This document shows positions 36,068-59,580 of a DNA stretch of 64,000 nt, in pieces. Location of the stretch: the NCBI GenBank assembly GCA_032433765.1, contig JAVIAB010000124.1:96743202-96807201 (forward strand), written 5' to 3'. Source of the stretch: Megaustenia siamemsis (lineage: Eukaryota > Mollusca > Gastropoda > Stylommatophora > Ariophantidae). The notes under the pieces are model-generated. The model had not been told where the DNA came from and made no database searches. It saw only the letters and a program-made list of their open reading frames with translations. Position numbers and translations under genes: made by a program. Position 1 is the stretch's first letter; every line of letters begins with the position of its first letter.

Positions 36068-37850
36068 GACCCTTTTCGTCTTGTCAGACGGTCTAGTGGA
36101 GGATATTGTGTATTTTTGAGGTTTTGTTTTTGTCGAACAGCTTCTCTCCTGGCTAAATCTACCAATGTTTGACAAACACACACGGCCACGGAATGATCAA
36201 GTCAGGCCCACTGATCCACAGGGTTTTCCATCCTTTTTCATGAGTCTTTTCTTTTCTAAGTTTTGCCTTAACACAGTCTCAATTGATGTTATACCATTCC
36301 TAATACATGCTCTCCATAATATGTGATCACTTGCCAGATGTTCCCAGTCATTTTCGCAGATGGAGAAGTCATTCAGAGATGATTTACATATATCTCTATA
36401 TCGTAGTTTAGGTCTGCCGATTTGTCTTGTTCTGCGTTTTAGTTCACCATATAGTATTGGCTTGGGGATGCGTTTTTTTTTTTCCATTCGCTGTACGTGT
36501 CCCAGCCATTTTAGTCTTCGGCATCTGAGCATCGACATGATTGTTGGGGTCTTAGCACGTTGCAAGACAGTTAAGTTGGTTATTTTGTCCTGCCATTTGA
36601 TGTTACAAGGGCAGCAACAAATATACCAAAAAGGGTGGGGGCGAAGACTCATCCTTATTTCACTTTGTTGTTGACTTTAAAACTCACTGATGAACTCCCA
36701 TCAATGTGGATTTTAGCATTCATGTTTTCATGAAAGGACATAATCAGTTTAGTAATTTAGGTGGGCAGCCTATGCGTTTTTTATGTTTATAGTGCTATAC
36801 ACAATGAATAACTTAATGTAAATGGTAAAGTGTTTAATTGTCTCCTATTCGTGTGTGCAATATTTTATCATTTTTTTACAGTGTTATTAAATAATCTGCC
36901 TAGAGAAATGAGTTCATATGTTTTATTTGCCGGTCTAAATGTTTATAATCTCCCAATTGTAATAAGTGTCTCTCTTTTAGTGTAGTTGAGATCATCTTTG
37001 ATGCCTTGTCCCATGGACTTTTAAGTCATCGTAGTCTTACGCTTTGACATTTATGAATGTCTGTAATTTTAAAAATACTTCATCTTCCCTTCCTCATTTG
37101 CCTTTCAGCATCAAGGGGAGATATAATTTGCAGTCTTATGCACTTTTGTTTTTCTGCTGTTGTTATGTTTCCTACTGTTTCTAATGTTCCGTCAATCCCA
37201 TCATTTTCTCTGCCTTACTCACTATCCAACTTTGAAGTGATCTGTGTTGCCTGTTACTGTTCTGATTGTGCAGTTGCTGTGGATGTAGTGACTTTTAATT
37301 AGGTTGGTTAGATATTGACTTACTCTGTATGTTGTTTGTATCACCCACAGATATTCTCTATTTACACTGTCGAATGCTTTTTCCTGGTCAATGAAATCTG
37401 CATACAAATTTTGATTGTCATCTATCGTCTTTTCTGATAGCTGTTTTAAGGTGAATAGACCGTCAGTAAATCTTCTGTTTTTTTTTGGAACCCCGTTTGA
37501 AAAAAAAGAAAAAAAGCTTTACTGTAGTTCTATTATTGGTCTCTGCCTTTTTTACCCATAATTTTGGCGTATAATTTCCACACATGGCTGTGGAGCGATA
37601 TACCTCTATATATTATTGCTATCTCTATGTTAATGGCGGTTGCTGCTAATTTTCAACAGGTCTTCAAAATATTCTTTCCATCTCTGTTGCATATATTGAT
37701 TATTTGGTATTTATTTTCTGTCTTTATCATTCATGATTTCAGTGGGATCGTGGTTTTCTTTGCTCGCCCTAAGCTGTTTTTACTGCTTTGTAGAAGTCTC
37801 GTGAGTCTGTCTTGAAATCCCTGCTCATTTTTTATCCGAATTCTGTCCAT
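36068..37850 (-). mobile_element. LINE-delta remnant, unit B copy
   Basis: Best view of the family's C-terminus, open from 36,652 to 36,197: MSMLRCRRLKWLGHVQRMEK, RIPKPILYGELKRRTRQIGR, LRYRDICKSSLNDFSI, then WEHLASDHILWRACIRNG. Upstream, the palm motif YADFIDQEKAFDSVNREYLW (37,407-37,222). Part of the region near 3,640-3,900 of unit A is deleted here. Inactive. Confidence 0.78.
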
Positions 37851-38464
37851 TTGTTTTGCTTAAATTCTTTGATAACAATTTTAACTTTTCTTCCGAACTA
37901 AGTTATATTTTTCATATTCTCCTTGGTTCTTCTCCTCCCCCAATGTTAAAATAATTTCTTCTTTTCTGTAATTGCTTCTCTGATTACATCAATCAACCAT
38001 TAGGAAACAATTTAAAAATACTGTTATGCTATCCTCTCTCTGTGTCGCTATTAATACCTTCCTAGCATTTTCTTTAAACAAATTAGTTTATGTTTTCTTC
38101 AACTATACATTTAAAACATTCATTTACGTATAAGAAATAGTGTTCATTGAATAACTAATATGTCAAAGGATAATATGAACAGCATTCATTTCCATTATTG
38201 TAACATACACACACATATTCATTTCACAGAGCGCTGAAATAGTTAAATTCCTTCACTATTTAAATTTCCACTAAAAGTTACTAAGCGCGATAAATCCGTG
38301 TGCATTTCATCGTGTTTTAAAATGGATGATACGTATCTGCTATTCACAATATATTGAAAAGAGAGTCGAATTAACGTGGTTCTACGTTATATTTTTGTTT
38401 TTTTATCAAATTAAAATATTTATTGTCAAGTTTATCGATTCATAAACATACACAATTCAAAGAC
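37851..38464. other. AT-rich stretch without a gene
   Basis: Matches parts of 4,130-5,110 in unit A with a ~350-bp deletion. Nothing recognised. Confidence 0.55.
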
Positions 38465-38835
38465 AACACATACCAATATCTTGGGACATTGTTAACCTCA
38501 GATAGTAGATGTACACCACAGGTGAGACGCAGAATAGTTCAGGAAAAAACAGCTTTAAAAAAATGAGAAAGATACTATGCAATCCATTTTTCACAATAGA
38601 AACAACAAACCGAGATCTTAAATGTTATGTTTAGCCAGCCTTAACATATGGATGTGAATCATCGACAATATATAACAGACAGGAAGATCACAGGAGGCTG
38701 TAGAAATGTGGTTTCACAGAAGAATGTTGAGAATACCATGGACAGCTAAGAAGAGTAATCATAAAACGTTCTGAAAGAGTCCACAGCAAAAAGACAGCTA
38801 ATTCTCAATATTAGGAAGAAACAATCACTATACTG
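38465..38835 (+). mobile_element. LINE-beta remnant, unit B copy
   Basis: Counterpart of 5,115-5,515: 'ttgttaacctcagatagtag' and 'gagaataccatggacagcta' mark the RT tail. Frameshifted. Confidence 0.6.
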
Positions 38836-38846
38836 AGAGGGTATAG

Positions 38847-40020
38847 TGAGACGAGTAAACAGACGTGGGTTGAGTTGATTGGTGAACAGCGAGGAAGTAG
38901 TTTTTGATTGAACTATAGGAGGAGTATATGAAGACGAGTCACAAAGAAACCAGAAGTCTTCAGAGAAAGAAGTCACACACCTAGGATTAGATAGGGGCGA
39001 CAACGCCGTGTGGTTAGCCCATAGGGGCTGACAATGGCCCAAGCTAGCAAGCTAACTTCTTATAGAGAGAGAGAAATCACACACCTAGGACTAGGTGACG
39101 GTGACAATAGCCCAAGCTTGCAAGCTAACTTCTTATAGAGAGAGAAGTCACACACCTAGGACTAGGTAAGGGTGACAATAGCCCAAGCTTGCAAGCTAAC
39201 TTCTTATAGAGAGAGAAGTCACACACCTAGGACTAGGTAAGGGTGACAATAGCCCAAGCTTGCAAGGTAACTTCTTATAGAGAGAGAGAAGTCACACACC
39301 TAGGACTAGATAAGGGTGACAATAGCCCAAGCTTGCAAGGTAACTTCTTATAGAGAGAGAGAAGTCACACACCTAGGACTAGGTAAGGGTGACAATAGCC
39401 CAAGCTTGCAAGGTAACTTCTTATAGAGAGAGAGAAGTCACACACCTAGGACTAGGTAAGGGTGACAATAGCCCAAGCTTGCAAGGTAACTTCTTATAGA
39501 GAGAGAAGTCACACACCTAGGACTAGATAAGGGTGACAATAGCCCAAGCTTGCAAGCTAACTTCTTATAGAGAGAGAAGTCACACACCTAGGACTAGGTA
39601 AGGGTGACAATAGCCCAAGCTTGCAAGCTAACTTCTTATAGAGAGAGAAATCACACACCTAGGACTAGGTAAGGGTGACAATAGCCCAAGCTTGCAAGGT
39701 AACTTCTTATAGAGAGAGAAGTCACACACCTAGGACTAGGTAAGGGTGACAATAGCCCAAGCTTGCAAGCTAACTTCTTATAGAGAGAGAGAAGTCACAC
39801 ACCTAGGACTAGGTGACGGTGACAATAGCCCAAGCTTGCAAGCTAACTTCTTATAGAGAGAGAGAAGTCACACACCTAGGACTAGGTAAGGGTGACAATA
39901 GCCCAAGCTAGCAAGTAGTGCTTAAGAGAACAGGTTTAGCTTAGTCAAACAGAACTAGAGTCGAACGACATGAGAAGATAGATTAGCGTAGAAGCAGATA
40001 TTAAGGAATTGTTCAATGGG
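38847..40020. mobile_element. Candidate LTR, unit B copy, 3' truncated
   Basis: Starts TG ('tgagacgagtaaac') after 'atag' as in unit A. It has the same body with a larger tandem array, but is cut at 'gttcaatgggga' by the deletion that removes its end. Confidence 0.38.
38966..39916. repeat. ~72-bp tandem repeat, about 13 copies
   Basis: Same repeat as 5,640-6,095, expanded. Most units carry 'caagcttgcaagg' or 'caagcttgcaagc'; only the first and last keep 'caagctagcaag', suggesting spread of one variant from the middle of the array. Confidence 0.92.
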
Positions 40021-40325
40021 GAATGTATATGGTTGGCCAATAGGAACTACTTTCATATTTTGCCTTATATCAGGTCACAACCAAACTAACATTGTCTTCA
40101 GTGGTAGTCTAGACACTAATGGTCTGGTCGAACTAAATGAAAAAGAAATAAAACCTTCCGACACTGTACCATTTAAGTTATTCACAATGTTAGTTTGTTG
40201 ACTTCATGAATACTGTTGCAATGCAGACTAAAGATAAATTCACAGCAGCGTGCTTAAAACCATTATACACATTTCTATTGTACTTTTACCTAGTTGTTAA
40301 TTATTTATAGTGGGAAGTCAAGGTA
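40021..40325. other. Short shared non-coding segment
   Basis: Counterpart of 7,353-7,653. A 61-codon frame (40,016-40,201) is open here but has frameshifts in unit A. No known similarity recognised. Confidence 0.45.
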
Positions 40326-40991
40326 AAGAGCCCGTCACGTCAAGTGGCGTATAAGGAATATGGAGTTCCTCCTCTTCTATCCTTCCTCTATTGCCGTTGG
40401 CGTCGTGGGAAAATACAATCTGCGATTATTTGCTCTTCTGTTGGCCCCTTCTGATGTTATCCCTACTAGTGACTCTAGTATTCCCTTATCCATATTTTTC
40501 TCGGTCTTCCTTTTAATCTGGCGTTTGTTTATGGCTCTTTGAGTCATTGTTAGTTCTGTTTGTCTTATTATGTGACCGAACCAATTTATCTGTTGTTTCT
40601 TGATGTATTCGATGGCTTGTTCAATTTCGAGTTTCTATCTTAGGTCAGTATTTCTTACTCTGTCCCTTAAGCTGTTTCCTGTCATTCTTCTGACACATTT
40701 CGTTTTGGTGGTCGTTGGCTTTCTTATTGTTCTATAACCAAGCGTCCAATTCTGGCACTGATAGCACATGGTTGGTAGAGAAATTGATTGGAATATGGAG
40801 TTAGTGACCATATTTTGTACAGACCTTCGACACATGAATTTTGGGGTAATGTGGTCGGTATTACGCCCGTGCCGCTTTACTTTCCAATAAAAAAATTCCG
40901 GTACCCATTTAAGGTTGTGTGAACCTGGAAGCCGTCGATGAAGATCGAACCAGACCTCTTGTCCTTTTTAGTCTAGTTCACTAACCACTGG
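40326..40991 (-). mobile_element. tRNA-derived SINE split by LINE-gamma
   Basis: Unit B copy of the SINE at 7,654-7,900. Its 3' part is at 40,326-40,367; it resumes at 40,803 with 'agtgaccatattttgtacag' and runs to 'cactaaccactgg', where the deletion removes its first bases. Confidence 0.8.
40368..40789 (-). mobile_element. LINE-gamma fragment inserted in a SINE
   Basis: 422 bp flanked by the 13-bp repeat 'ggaatatggagtt' (40,355-40,367 and 40,790-40,802). Minus strand: SISLPTMCYQCQNWTLGYRT, KCVRRMTGNSLRDRVRNTDL, YIKKQQINWFGHIIRQTELT. 5' truncated. Specific to unit B. Confidence 0.85.
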
Positions 40992-41089
40992 ACTGAAAAT
41001 AAAGAAAAGGGTGAAAAGAGTTTAATCCTCTCGGTTGGAGAGTACAAAAGCGGGCTATGAGTCGGTTCTCCAACGTGAAACGGCTACGG

Positions 41090-41380
41090 GTGTCAGAGGA
41101 ACAAGAGATGATGCCAGTAACATGGAAGTCATCAGAGGAACAAGAGGTAATGTCAGTAACAGGGAAGTCATCAGAGGAACAAGAGATTATGCCAGTAACA
41201 TGGAAGTCATCAGAGGAACAAGAGATGATGCCAGTAACATGGAAGTCATCAGAGGTACAAGAGATGATGCCAGTAACATGGAAGTCATCAGAGGAACAAC
41301 AGATGATGCCAGTAACATGGAAGTCATCAGAGGAACAAGAGATGAAGCCAGTTACATGGAAGTTATCTGAGGTATTATGT
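41090..41380. repeat. 39-bp minisatellite, about 7 copies
   Basis: Unit B counterpart of 8,986-10,015, with the same flanks ('gtcggttctccaacgtgaaa' on the left). The copy-number difference is ~4-fold. Confidence 0.92.
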
Positions 41381-41609
41381 CTTGCAATCTAAAATGGGAG
41401 GAGACATGAGTGCCAGAAACATGTTTGATGTTATATAAGTGTTCACATATTCTCTCCACCAAGCATCGACTTGGTTGGGCAATATATATTTCGCTTTGAA
41501 AACTAGTTAGATGAAATAGACAAAGGATAGATAAAATATGTAATAATTTAATTATGCCTAATAACTTAGAACAGAAGTAATCGTGACGCCTAATAAAAAG
41601 GTGACGAGT

Positions 41610-41850
41610 CCCTCACTCTAAAAGGCGTATAGCTGATATGGTGCCAGTGACCATTTATGTTTATAGATCTTCGGCAAAAGATTGTTTAGGTAATGTGGTC
41701 GGTTGACGCCCGGGATGCTTTACTTTATGAGAAAAAAAAATCCGGTACCATTTGGTGAACCCGGAAGTCGTCGATCAGAATCGAATCCGACCTCTTCTCC
41801 TTTGTAGTACAGTTCACTAACCCCTGAGATATCGCAAATCCGTCGCGACG
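41610..41850 (-). mobile_element. Degenerate tRNA-derived SINE
   Basis: Counterpart of 10,255-10,660. Body and head recognisable ('gatatctcaggggttagtga' on the minus strand), with several deletions. Confidence 0.65.
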
Positions 41851-41856
41851 CGTACT

Positions 41857-42196
41857 CATCATCATCATGTACCCTGCCGGTTGGCGTAGGCGATCATGTC
41901 CCTCCAATCTTCTATCTACAGTGCATCGTATCAGTTCTGTTGTTGACTGTTTTCCATGCCATGGCACCAAGCTATCCAGTATTTTCTCTCTTTGTCGTCC
42001 GCGATCTCTCTTTCCTTTTATTTTGCCAGTTGTAACCAAGTATTCCAACTTTCCTCTTCTCATGATGTGCCCGAAAAATGTTGATTGCTTCTTTCTGATG
42101 TTTTTTAAGAGCTCCCTTTTTGTGTTGGCCTCTTTGAGAACTTCGTCATTGGTCTTTTGATCTGTCCAGGGTACTTTCAACATTCTTCTGAGAAAT
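41857..42196 (-). mobile_element. LINE-beta 3' fragment, unit B only
   Basis: Minus strand: MLKVPWTDQKTNDEVLKEAN, RKKQSTFFGHIMRRGKLEYL, GKRDRGRQREKILDSL, ending in a (gat)n-like tail at the left edge (41,857-41,867). Flanked by an 11-bp repeat with one mismatch (cgacgcgtact/cgacgcctact). Unit A is empty at ~10,676. The frame is nearly intact to the tail, so the insertion is fairly young. Confidence 0.85.
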
Positions 42197-42207
42197 CGAC
42201 GCCTACT

Positions 42208-43367
42208 AGAATAATAAAACTACTAACAATAGCAACCTCAATGTTGAAATGGAAGTCACGTGATTCTTGGATGTCTCTTGGATCTTAATGATCACAATTC
42301 AGTCAGACAATGAAATGTTCATTCTGTTTACGTCACTATTTATTGCTTATTCAGGCAAACATTATTTCTTATTTGACATTTTAACTGCAATAACAAAGTC
42401 GGGGTTTTTAAATATCAAGTAAATAGTTCTTGAGATGGTTAGGATTTGGTCTCGCATGGAGTGAATGAAAAAATTGATAAATAATGTGAAAGGGTGGAGT
42501 AGAGGGAGACTAATGAGGTGACACTTTTCTTTCTTATTGTCTCCATGTTGAACTTGTCCTGTAGCTAGATGTTACACCAGGTTAATGTTTCAGGCTGTTA
42601 CTGGTTAGCGTATATGTTTTCTGTTTTCGAACGCTGTTATAGTATCATTAAAATAATCAAAAACTGGCATGGGGCAGCTAAACTAGAAGAAATAAAGTTA
42701 CAGTTCAAACTACAACGTTTCGGCAACAGCCTTCATCAGGTTTAACAAACAAACTTTACAAATTAAACACTTAAATGCAAGCCACAAATCACAACATCGA
42801 TCTTAAATGTGGTGACAAGAGACGGCAGAAAAAGACAAAGGTCAGGATATACATAGAGTTTAATTTTTTTTTTTTTATATTTGTAAATCTGATATTTGTG
42901 CTTATCATAGTATCACTACTTATCTGTTTTCACTTAGTGTATGTTTCTTTGAAAATAGATGTTACTTCTGACAAACTTGTAATTGATTATTGCGTCATCG
43001 TCATTATGAACTATACCGGTTGACGTAGACGATTGTCTCCTTTCACTTTTCCTTGTCCATAGTACATCACATCAATTTTATTGTTGGTAGTGCTAGGACA
43101 ACAAGCTATCTAGTATTATCCTTCTTTGTCGTCCGTGTTCATTCATTTCTTGCATTTTGCTAGTTGCAAGTATTACAATATACATTAAACGTCGACTGTT
43201 TCTTTCTGACTTTTAGAATCTTTTAGGATTTCCTGCTTGTTTTATTTAGATGTCTAGGGAACTAGCAAACGTTCTTCTGAGAAATCTCATGATTGTGGCC
43301 TCTATCCTCTTTTCATTTGTTACTTTGCTGTCTTTGGTTTGCTTCCAAAGGTCATAAAAAAGGTTTA
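42208..43367. other. Shared non-coding stretch of unit B
   Basis: Matches 10,690-11,625 plus 13,441-13,698 of unit A and thus spans the empty site of DNA transposon 1 (~43,110-43,125). No gene recognised. Confidence 0.55.
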
Positions 43368-43608
43368 GAGCCCCGTCAAGCCAAGTGGCGGATAGAGAAA
43401 ATGCTGTTAGTGACCATAATTTTTATAGACATTCGGCACATGATTTTTGGGTTAATGTGGTCAGTATTACGCCCGTACCGCTTTGCTTTCCAAGAAAAAT
43501 CCGGTGCCCATTTAAAGCTGGATGAACCCGGAAGCCGTTGATCAGGATTGAACCCGACCTCGTGTCCTTTGTAGTCCAGTTCACTAACCAACAAGATATC
43601 ACAGCTCC
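43368..43608 (-). mobile_element. tRNA-derived SINE (shared)
   Basis: Counterpart of 13,699-13,941 at the same position relative to GPCR exon 3. Confidence 0.8.
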
Positions 43609-43849
43609 CTTCCAAAGGTCATAATTGGCTCTATATAGCACCGATGTCCTTTTCCTCTCACCTCTCTTGACATAGGCGCGTTTCACGCTACTTTTTATAT
43701 TGTTCGTTGTGCATCTTCTGTCTGATGCTATTACTGTGCCCAATTATCTGACTCTGCCTGCACTTGTTTCATTAATTTATGGAACCCTAGCAGATGACGT
43801 TAAAACTAGAGGACGCCCAAAACATTGATTTATCGACGTCTGTAAAAAG

Positions 43850-43917
43850 ACTGGTTGGTCAGGAGACACGACGGCCTCGAGACAGAGAGGCTGTGTGTTC
43901 AAATCCAGGCTGCACCT
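43850..43917 (+). repeat. tRNA-like SINE head of a second family
   Basis: Counterpart of 14,204-14,272, with 'gactggttggtcaggagac' and 'gtgttcaaatccagg'. Confidence 0.4.
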
Positions 43918-44155
43918 GTTGGAATTGTTATTTATGATTTCTCTCTGCAACAACCACCCTTGGTCTCAGCAGCTACTGTTGTATACCATGAAGAGAAGTG
44001 GAATTGGTGTCAATTTAAATAATTAATACAGGTCAGTATATTTTAGACACAAAAGAAAACAAGTGTGAATATTTATATCGATGAAAGGGACAAACATTTA
44101 AATCTGTCGGATTTACAATTAAGTCGGTTTATTTATTCAGCAATCACTTGTAAGA

Positions 44156-54630
<10,475 letters not shown>

Positions 54631-56235
54631 AACAACTGCCCTTTTTTAATTAGACACTATTAAAAGTTACTAAATTATGATTAAAAACATAAGAATAATA
54701 ATTAGCATTATATATATAGGTAGAGGTCTAGTATAGTCCGATAAATTATTTCAACGAAAGAGTGATCTCACCTTAGTTGACAACACAACAAAATTACAGT
54801 GGTTTATAAATACTGTTGAAAGCACACATTTAATCACCTCTCGGTAAGGTTTTTGTTTAGTCCAGTAAATAAAAGTTCACAAGAGTAACATCCCTTGAGT
54901 AGCAGTAACTTTTTCGGACCCTAATAGTAAGGTTTCGGGTAAGCGGGGTAGAGTTCTGCCCTACCAAAGGAGGAGTAAAACGTCTCCTTTCCTCCGCTAG
55001 TCTTCGGGACACCCCTGGGCAAGGTGAAGCTCCCGTCAGCCCCCCCCCCCCCCTATCAGGGTAATGTGAAGCCATTGGAGCAGGTGGTGGATGGTGTTGT
55101 GAGAGCAGCCGACAAGTAGTGCCGGTTATGGTCCCCACGCCGCGATGGCAGGCAGAGGATCTCATGTATAGAGACAATGGCAGCGATCTCCGACTAGTAC
55201 AGTCACTGTTAAGAAGGAAAGGAATGACAAACTACCTTCTTAAATTGCCTGGAATAAGCATGAACAATCACAACCTTATATTTACAGATAACGACGTTAA
55301 TGGGGACTTCACAGCCACCTCGTCCGGTAGGGAGCGCCATGTGCTACAGGTGACACCCGATCGTTATCAAGCAACTGTATGCAAGATCAAAAATAAAGAG
55401 ACACTAGCAATAGGAACTCGGAACATTAGATCAGCATTCCAGGTTGGAAAACTAGAAAACATCAGTCAAGAAATGAAGAGAATGGAATTGAACATCTTGG
55501 GACTATGTGAAATGAGATGGACAGGGGCAGGACTATTACAACGCGACTGTGGAAATATAATTTACTCTGAGGGAACCACACACGAAAGAGGAGTAGGCAT
55601 CATGTTAGATAGAGAAAGAAGCAAAACAGTGAAAGGATTTTGGCCAGTATCAGACAGAATTCTGCTAGTAAAATTGAGAGGAAGACCAACGGATATCAAC
55701 ATAATTCAAGTTTATGCACCAACAAGTAATAGCGAAGAAGAAGTCATTGACACATTTTACGAGGAGCTAGAGGCGACCATGGAGCAGTGTAAATCCCAAG
55801 AAATAACTATTATATTAGGGGATTTCAATGCAAAGGTAGGAATAGCTTAAGTGCAAAATGTGACCTGGGGGGGGGGGAGGTGGCCTTAGAGAGACGAATG
55901 ACAGAGGGGATAGATTGATAGATTGGGCAAAGACACATGAAATGATTATATATAATACCTAGTTCAAACAACACCCTAGGCGACTATGGACATGGCAAAG
56001 CCAGACAAAAAAGTACACAATCAAAATTATTTTATACTGGTACAGAGAAGATTCAGGAATGGACTAACATCTGTTAAAACAAGGCCAGGATTAGATTGCA
56101 ATAGTGACCATGTACCAGTAGTTGGAAAGGTAAGAATAAAACTGCGGAAGGCACAGAAATCACCAAGAAATATAAAATTAGAACTATATATGCTAAGAGT
56201 AGATAAACCGATGAGTGATAATTCCACACGATAGT

Positions 56236-56909
56236 CATCATCATCATCATTGAGTGCCTCTCCGCATCGAAGGTTGGCTACCATGGAGCGCCATTCCCCT
56301 CTGTCTCTTGCGTTGATGGTGCAGATTGCCATAGGCTGACTTGTCCATCTTTTGATGTTACTCGTCCATGTTAGTCTTGGTCTGCCTCTTTTACCTTGTA
56401 TTTTCCCTTCTAATATTACTTTTATTAGACTGTTGTGTCTTTTAACATGACCAACAAATTTCATTTGTCTTGCTATAATTGTGTGTAGTAGTTCTTTTTC
56501 ACTTTTAGTTGTTTTAAAACTTCTTCGTTGTTTGCTTTTCTTTCCATCCAATTCTACCTATTCTTCTATACATCCACATTTCAAAGGCTTCAATTTTCTG
56601 TTCTGTTTTCTGGTATAATGTTCATGTTTCTGCACCCTACAGGAATATTGAGAAGATGTAACATTTAGCTATTCTTAGTTTCAGCCCTGGTGTTATTTGT
56701 TTTGATGTTAGTATATTTTTCACGCATTGAAATTACTTTGTGCCATTCCTAATGTTTTGTTTATTTCAGTTGTACATTTTCTATCACTGGTTATAGTATG
56801 TCCCAGGTAGTTGAAGCTCTGGACTGTCTCTAGATGTATTCCTTCAACTTTGATATTTAATTGCAGGTCTTGAGAATTTTCTTTGTTTATGATCATAGTT
56901 TTAGTACAG
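56236..56909 (-). mobile_element. LINE-alpha fragment nested in LINE-beta
   Basis: 674 bp flanked by the 9-bp repeat 'cacgatagt' (56,227-56,235; 56,910-56,918). (tca)n at its left is the complement of the 3' tail. Minus strand: [40 protein letters not shown], ending RCGEALN. 5' truncated within RT. Confidence 0.87.
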
Positions 56910-57569
56910 CACGATAGTGAAACATATATATAATGCTATTGAGAAAATACAGGACATCCAGGAGCAGTGGGAAATGCTCAAACAATCGATTCAACAAACA
57001 TCAAAAGAAGTAATACCAGTGACTAAAAGAATCAACAAAAAGAAATGGATGACAAAAGAAATATTACAACTAATGGACAAAAGAAGAAAAGATAAGAAAG
57101 AAGAACGGACATACAAAATATTGCACAAAGAGATCCAAAACAAGTGCAGTGAAGCAAAGGAAGGATGGTTAAAACAGAAATGTGAAGAAATGGAAAAACA
57201 ACAGAACGACTCAAAATGTATGCACTATCAGTTAAATCTCTTTCTCTCTGCGATCAGGACTCAATCAGAGTAGGATTCCAGCTCCTCACATGAACTCAGC
57301 TGTCAGGTTAGGTGTGTTACAAACAGAACATCTCAATTAGAGTCTGCCGATCCACTCTGATTGAACACCCGTTAAAAACGTTGCACTGTGTTCTGCGCCA
57401 GTGACCTAGTGCATCCGATTTCAGCCAGCATTTTATTCAGGTTTGCTTTCCCTAGCCTTTGATTGTCCCCAATCTTCCTGCAAGGCAGCAGGCGATCTTT
57501 TCTGTAGGGGGATTCTGCCCATAGATGGTCGGCCCTCCCATGTTTACGAGCACCATCTGCCCGAATCAC

Positions 57570-58195
57570 TAGAAATGACTAACACAGACATGCACACACA
57601 AAGATATGAGATGTGACAAACACAGACATGCACATAGTGATACGAGGCATGATTAACACTGACATACATCAAGATATATGACACATGACTAACATAAACA
57701 TGCACATAAAGATATGAGATATGACTGCCATAGACATGCAACCCACAAAGAAATTACACATGTCTAACATGGACATGCACACAAAGATATGAGATATGAC
57801 CAACATAGATAGGCACACACAATGATATGAGATGTGACTAGCATGGCCATGCAAACACAAGGATATGAGATGTGACATACACAGACATGCACACACAAAG
57901 ATATGAGATATGACTAACATAAACATACACACAGAGATATGAGATATCACTAGCCCAAACATGCACACACAAAGATATGACACATGACTAACACAGATAC
58001 ACACTAAGATATGAGATATGACAAAACACATACACACTTCAAGATATGAGACATGATTAACACGGGCACTCCAAGATATGAGATATGACCAACATGACAC
58101 ACACCAAGATATGAGCCATGGCCAGCACACACACTCACAGAAGCCAAGATATGAGCATTGGCCAGCAATGAAACACACCGAGAAATGAACCATGT
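57570..58195. repeat. ~39-bp imperfect minisatellite
   Basis: About 16 diverged units of the form 'gatatgagatatgactaac' followed by 'a(t/c)agacatgcacacacaaa', unit length 34-42 bp. Unrelated to the 39-bp repeat at 8,986. Lies inside the nested insertion and occurs nowhere else in the window. Confidence 0.85.
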
Positions 58196-58281
58196 CCAGC
58201 ACAGAAAGAGAATATCAGTACAAATTAAGGTATCCATATGCTTGGGTTTGTTGTAGTCGGCAGACTCTTCTTAACGTGGGA

Positions 58282-59580
58282 ATCATCGACATACGAGACG
58301 CCGGCCCCCATGAACTGTTAACAGATATCGTCCAAACAGTTGTACAGAGATTGATAGTGCAGTCTGGCCCGTAGTACGCTTCCTTGCATGAACAGATCCC
58401 GGTTGACTGTTCACAGGTGTCGTTGAAACTGGTGTCCGGACATTTGAGAGTGCAGTCTGGCCCGTAGTACGCTTCCTTGCATTAACAGATCCCGGTTGAC
58501 TGTTCACAGATGTCGTTGAAACAGTGGTCAGGACATTTGAGAGTGCAGTCTGACCCGTAAACGTTCCCTTGTATGAATAGATCCGGTTGACTGTTCACAG
58601 ATGTCGTTGAAACAGTGGTCAGGACATTTGAGAGTGCAGTCTGGCCCGTAGTACGCTTCCTTGCGCGTACAGTCTGCTCTTTCTGTGTCACATATGATGT
58701 CACAGCCATCAGAACACGTCTGTTCGCACTGTAGCCCAAAATACCATCAGGACAAGTGTCTCAGGTATAGCCAGGATGTTTGCAATGTTGGCATTTTCTG
58801 GATTTTCCTCACATAAAGAACTGACACTAAGACAAGACCCGGAGCAGTCGTGTTCATATATCCCATGTGAACAGTTGCCGTGACACGTACCGATGATGAC
58901 GGTGCAGCCTTGCTACTCCCACCATACACTGTACAAAACGACCAAGAATGCCCGTCCAGACAATAGGTGTCTGTAAATGTTTGCACCTCACACACCGTCA
59001 GTGCACTCTCGTCCTGCGAAAATGTAGGTGAGAACTCAAACTTACTGTGTGCCATTATCGCTTGTATGGTGACTACAATAGTGTTCACAGAAGTATTTGG
59101 GTATGATATATCATTATACTGGAACACTACACCACCACTGTCAGAGAAAGCCTTTGGAGTGTCATTCTTTACCCGAATCATAGTGCTAGCTCGATGATAA
59201 ATTCGAATGGTGTGAGTCTTCTGGGACGTGTTCAGTTCAACCAGTAAACATAATTGGTTCCACTTCTCAATTGTGTGTGTGTGTGCAGTCATTGTCATAA
59301 AGATTGGTCTTTGTTTTGCTATTAACTGCGGCCTGTGGTCCACATCCGTCCACTGTTTATCAAGCATTAAATGTGTCGGTCTGGTTTGCGTTATGTTTGA
59401 GAGCCACATTCCGACCCCGCCAATGTAATGGAGCAGATATTTGCAACTATCGCCCCTTCAATCCGTAACATGTTGATTAGACCATGAAACTGTCCGGATC
59501 TGTAGGTCCAGATCCCTAGGCGTATTTGCAAACTAGAGCAAACTACTGACACTGGGGTCCGAAACGCTCTCGCCGACAAC
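58282..59580 (-). pseudogene. Broken fucolectin-like plus EGF-repeat gene fragment
   Basis: On the minus strand, a galactose-binding (F5/8C or fucolectin)-like stretch comes first: NVALKHNANQTDTFN in one frame, VELNTSQKTHTIRIYHRAS in another, then TFSQDESALTVCEVQTF, the usual end of such a domain. Cysteine-rich EGF-like units follow: CHGNCSHGIYEHDCSGSC, LQCEQTCSDGCDIICDTERA, then three tandem near-copies of KEAYYGPDCTLKCPDHC / FNDICEQSTGIC (58,700-58,360). Frameshifts separate the parts; a stop and a shortened copy interrupt the EGF units. The domain order resembles molluscan MEGF/scavenger-receptor-like surface proteins with an N-terminal lectin domain (family knowledge, unsearched). No start codon, signal peptide or exon boundary could be assigned. 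It is cargo in a transposon graveyard and not functional here. Confidence 0.65.

Noticed and set aside
40016..40201. 61-codon frame, candidate small gene
   Set aside because: Frameshifted in the unit A copy (7,353-7,560) and without recognisable similarity.
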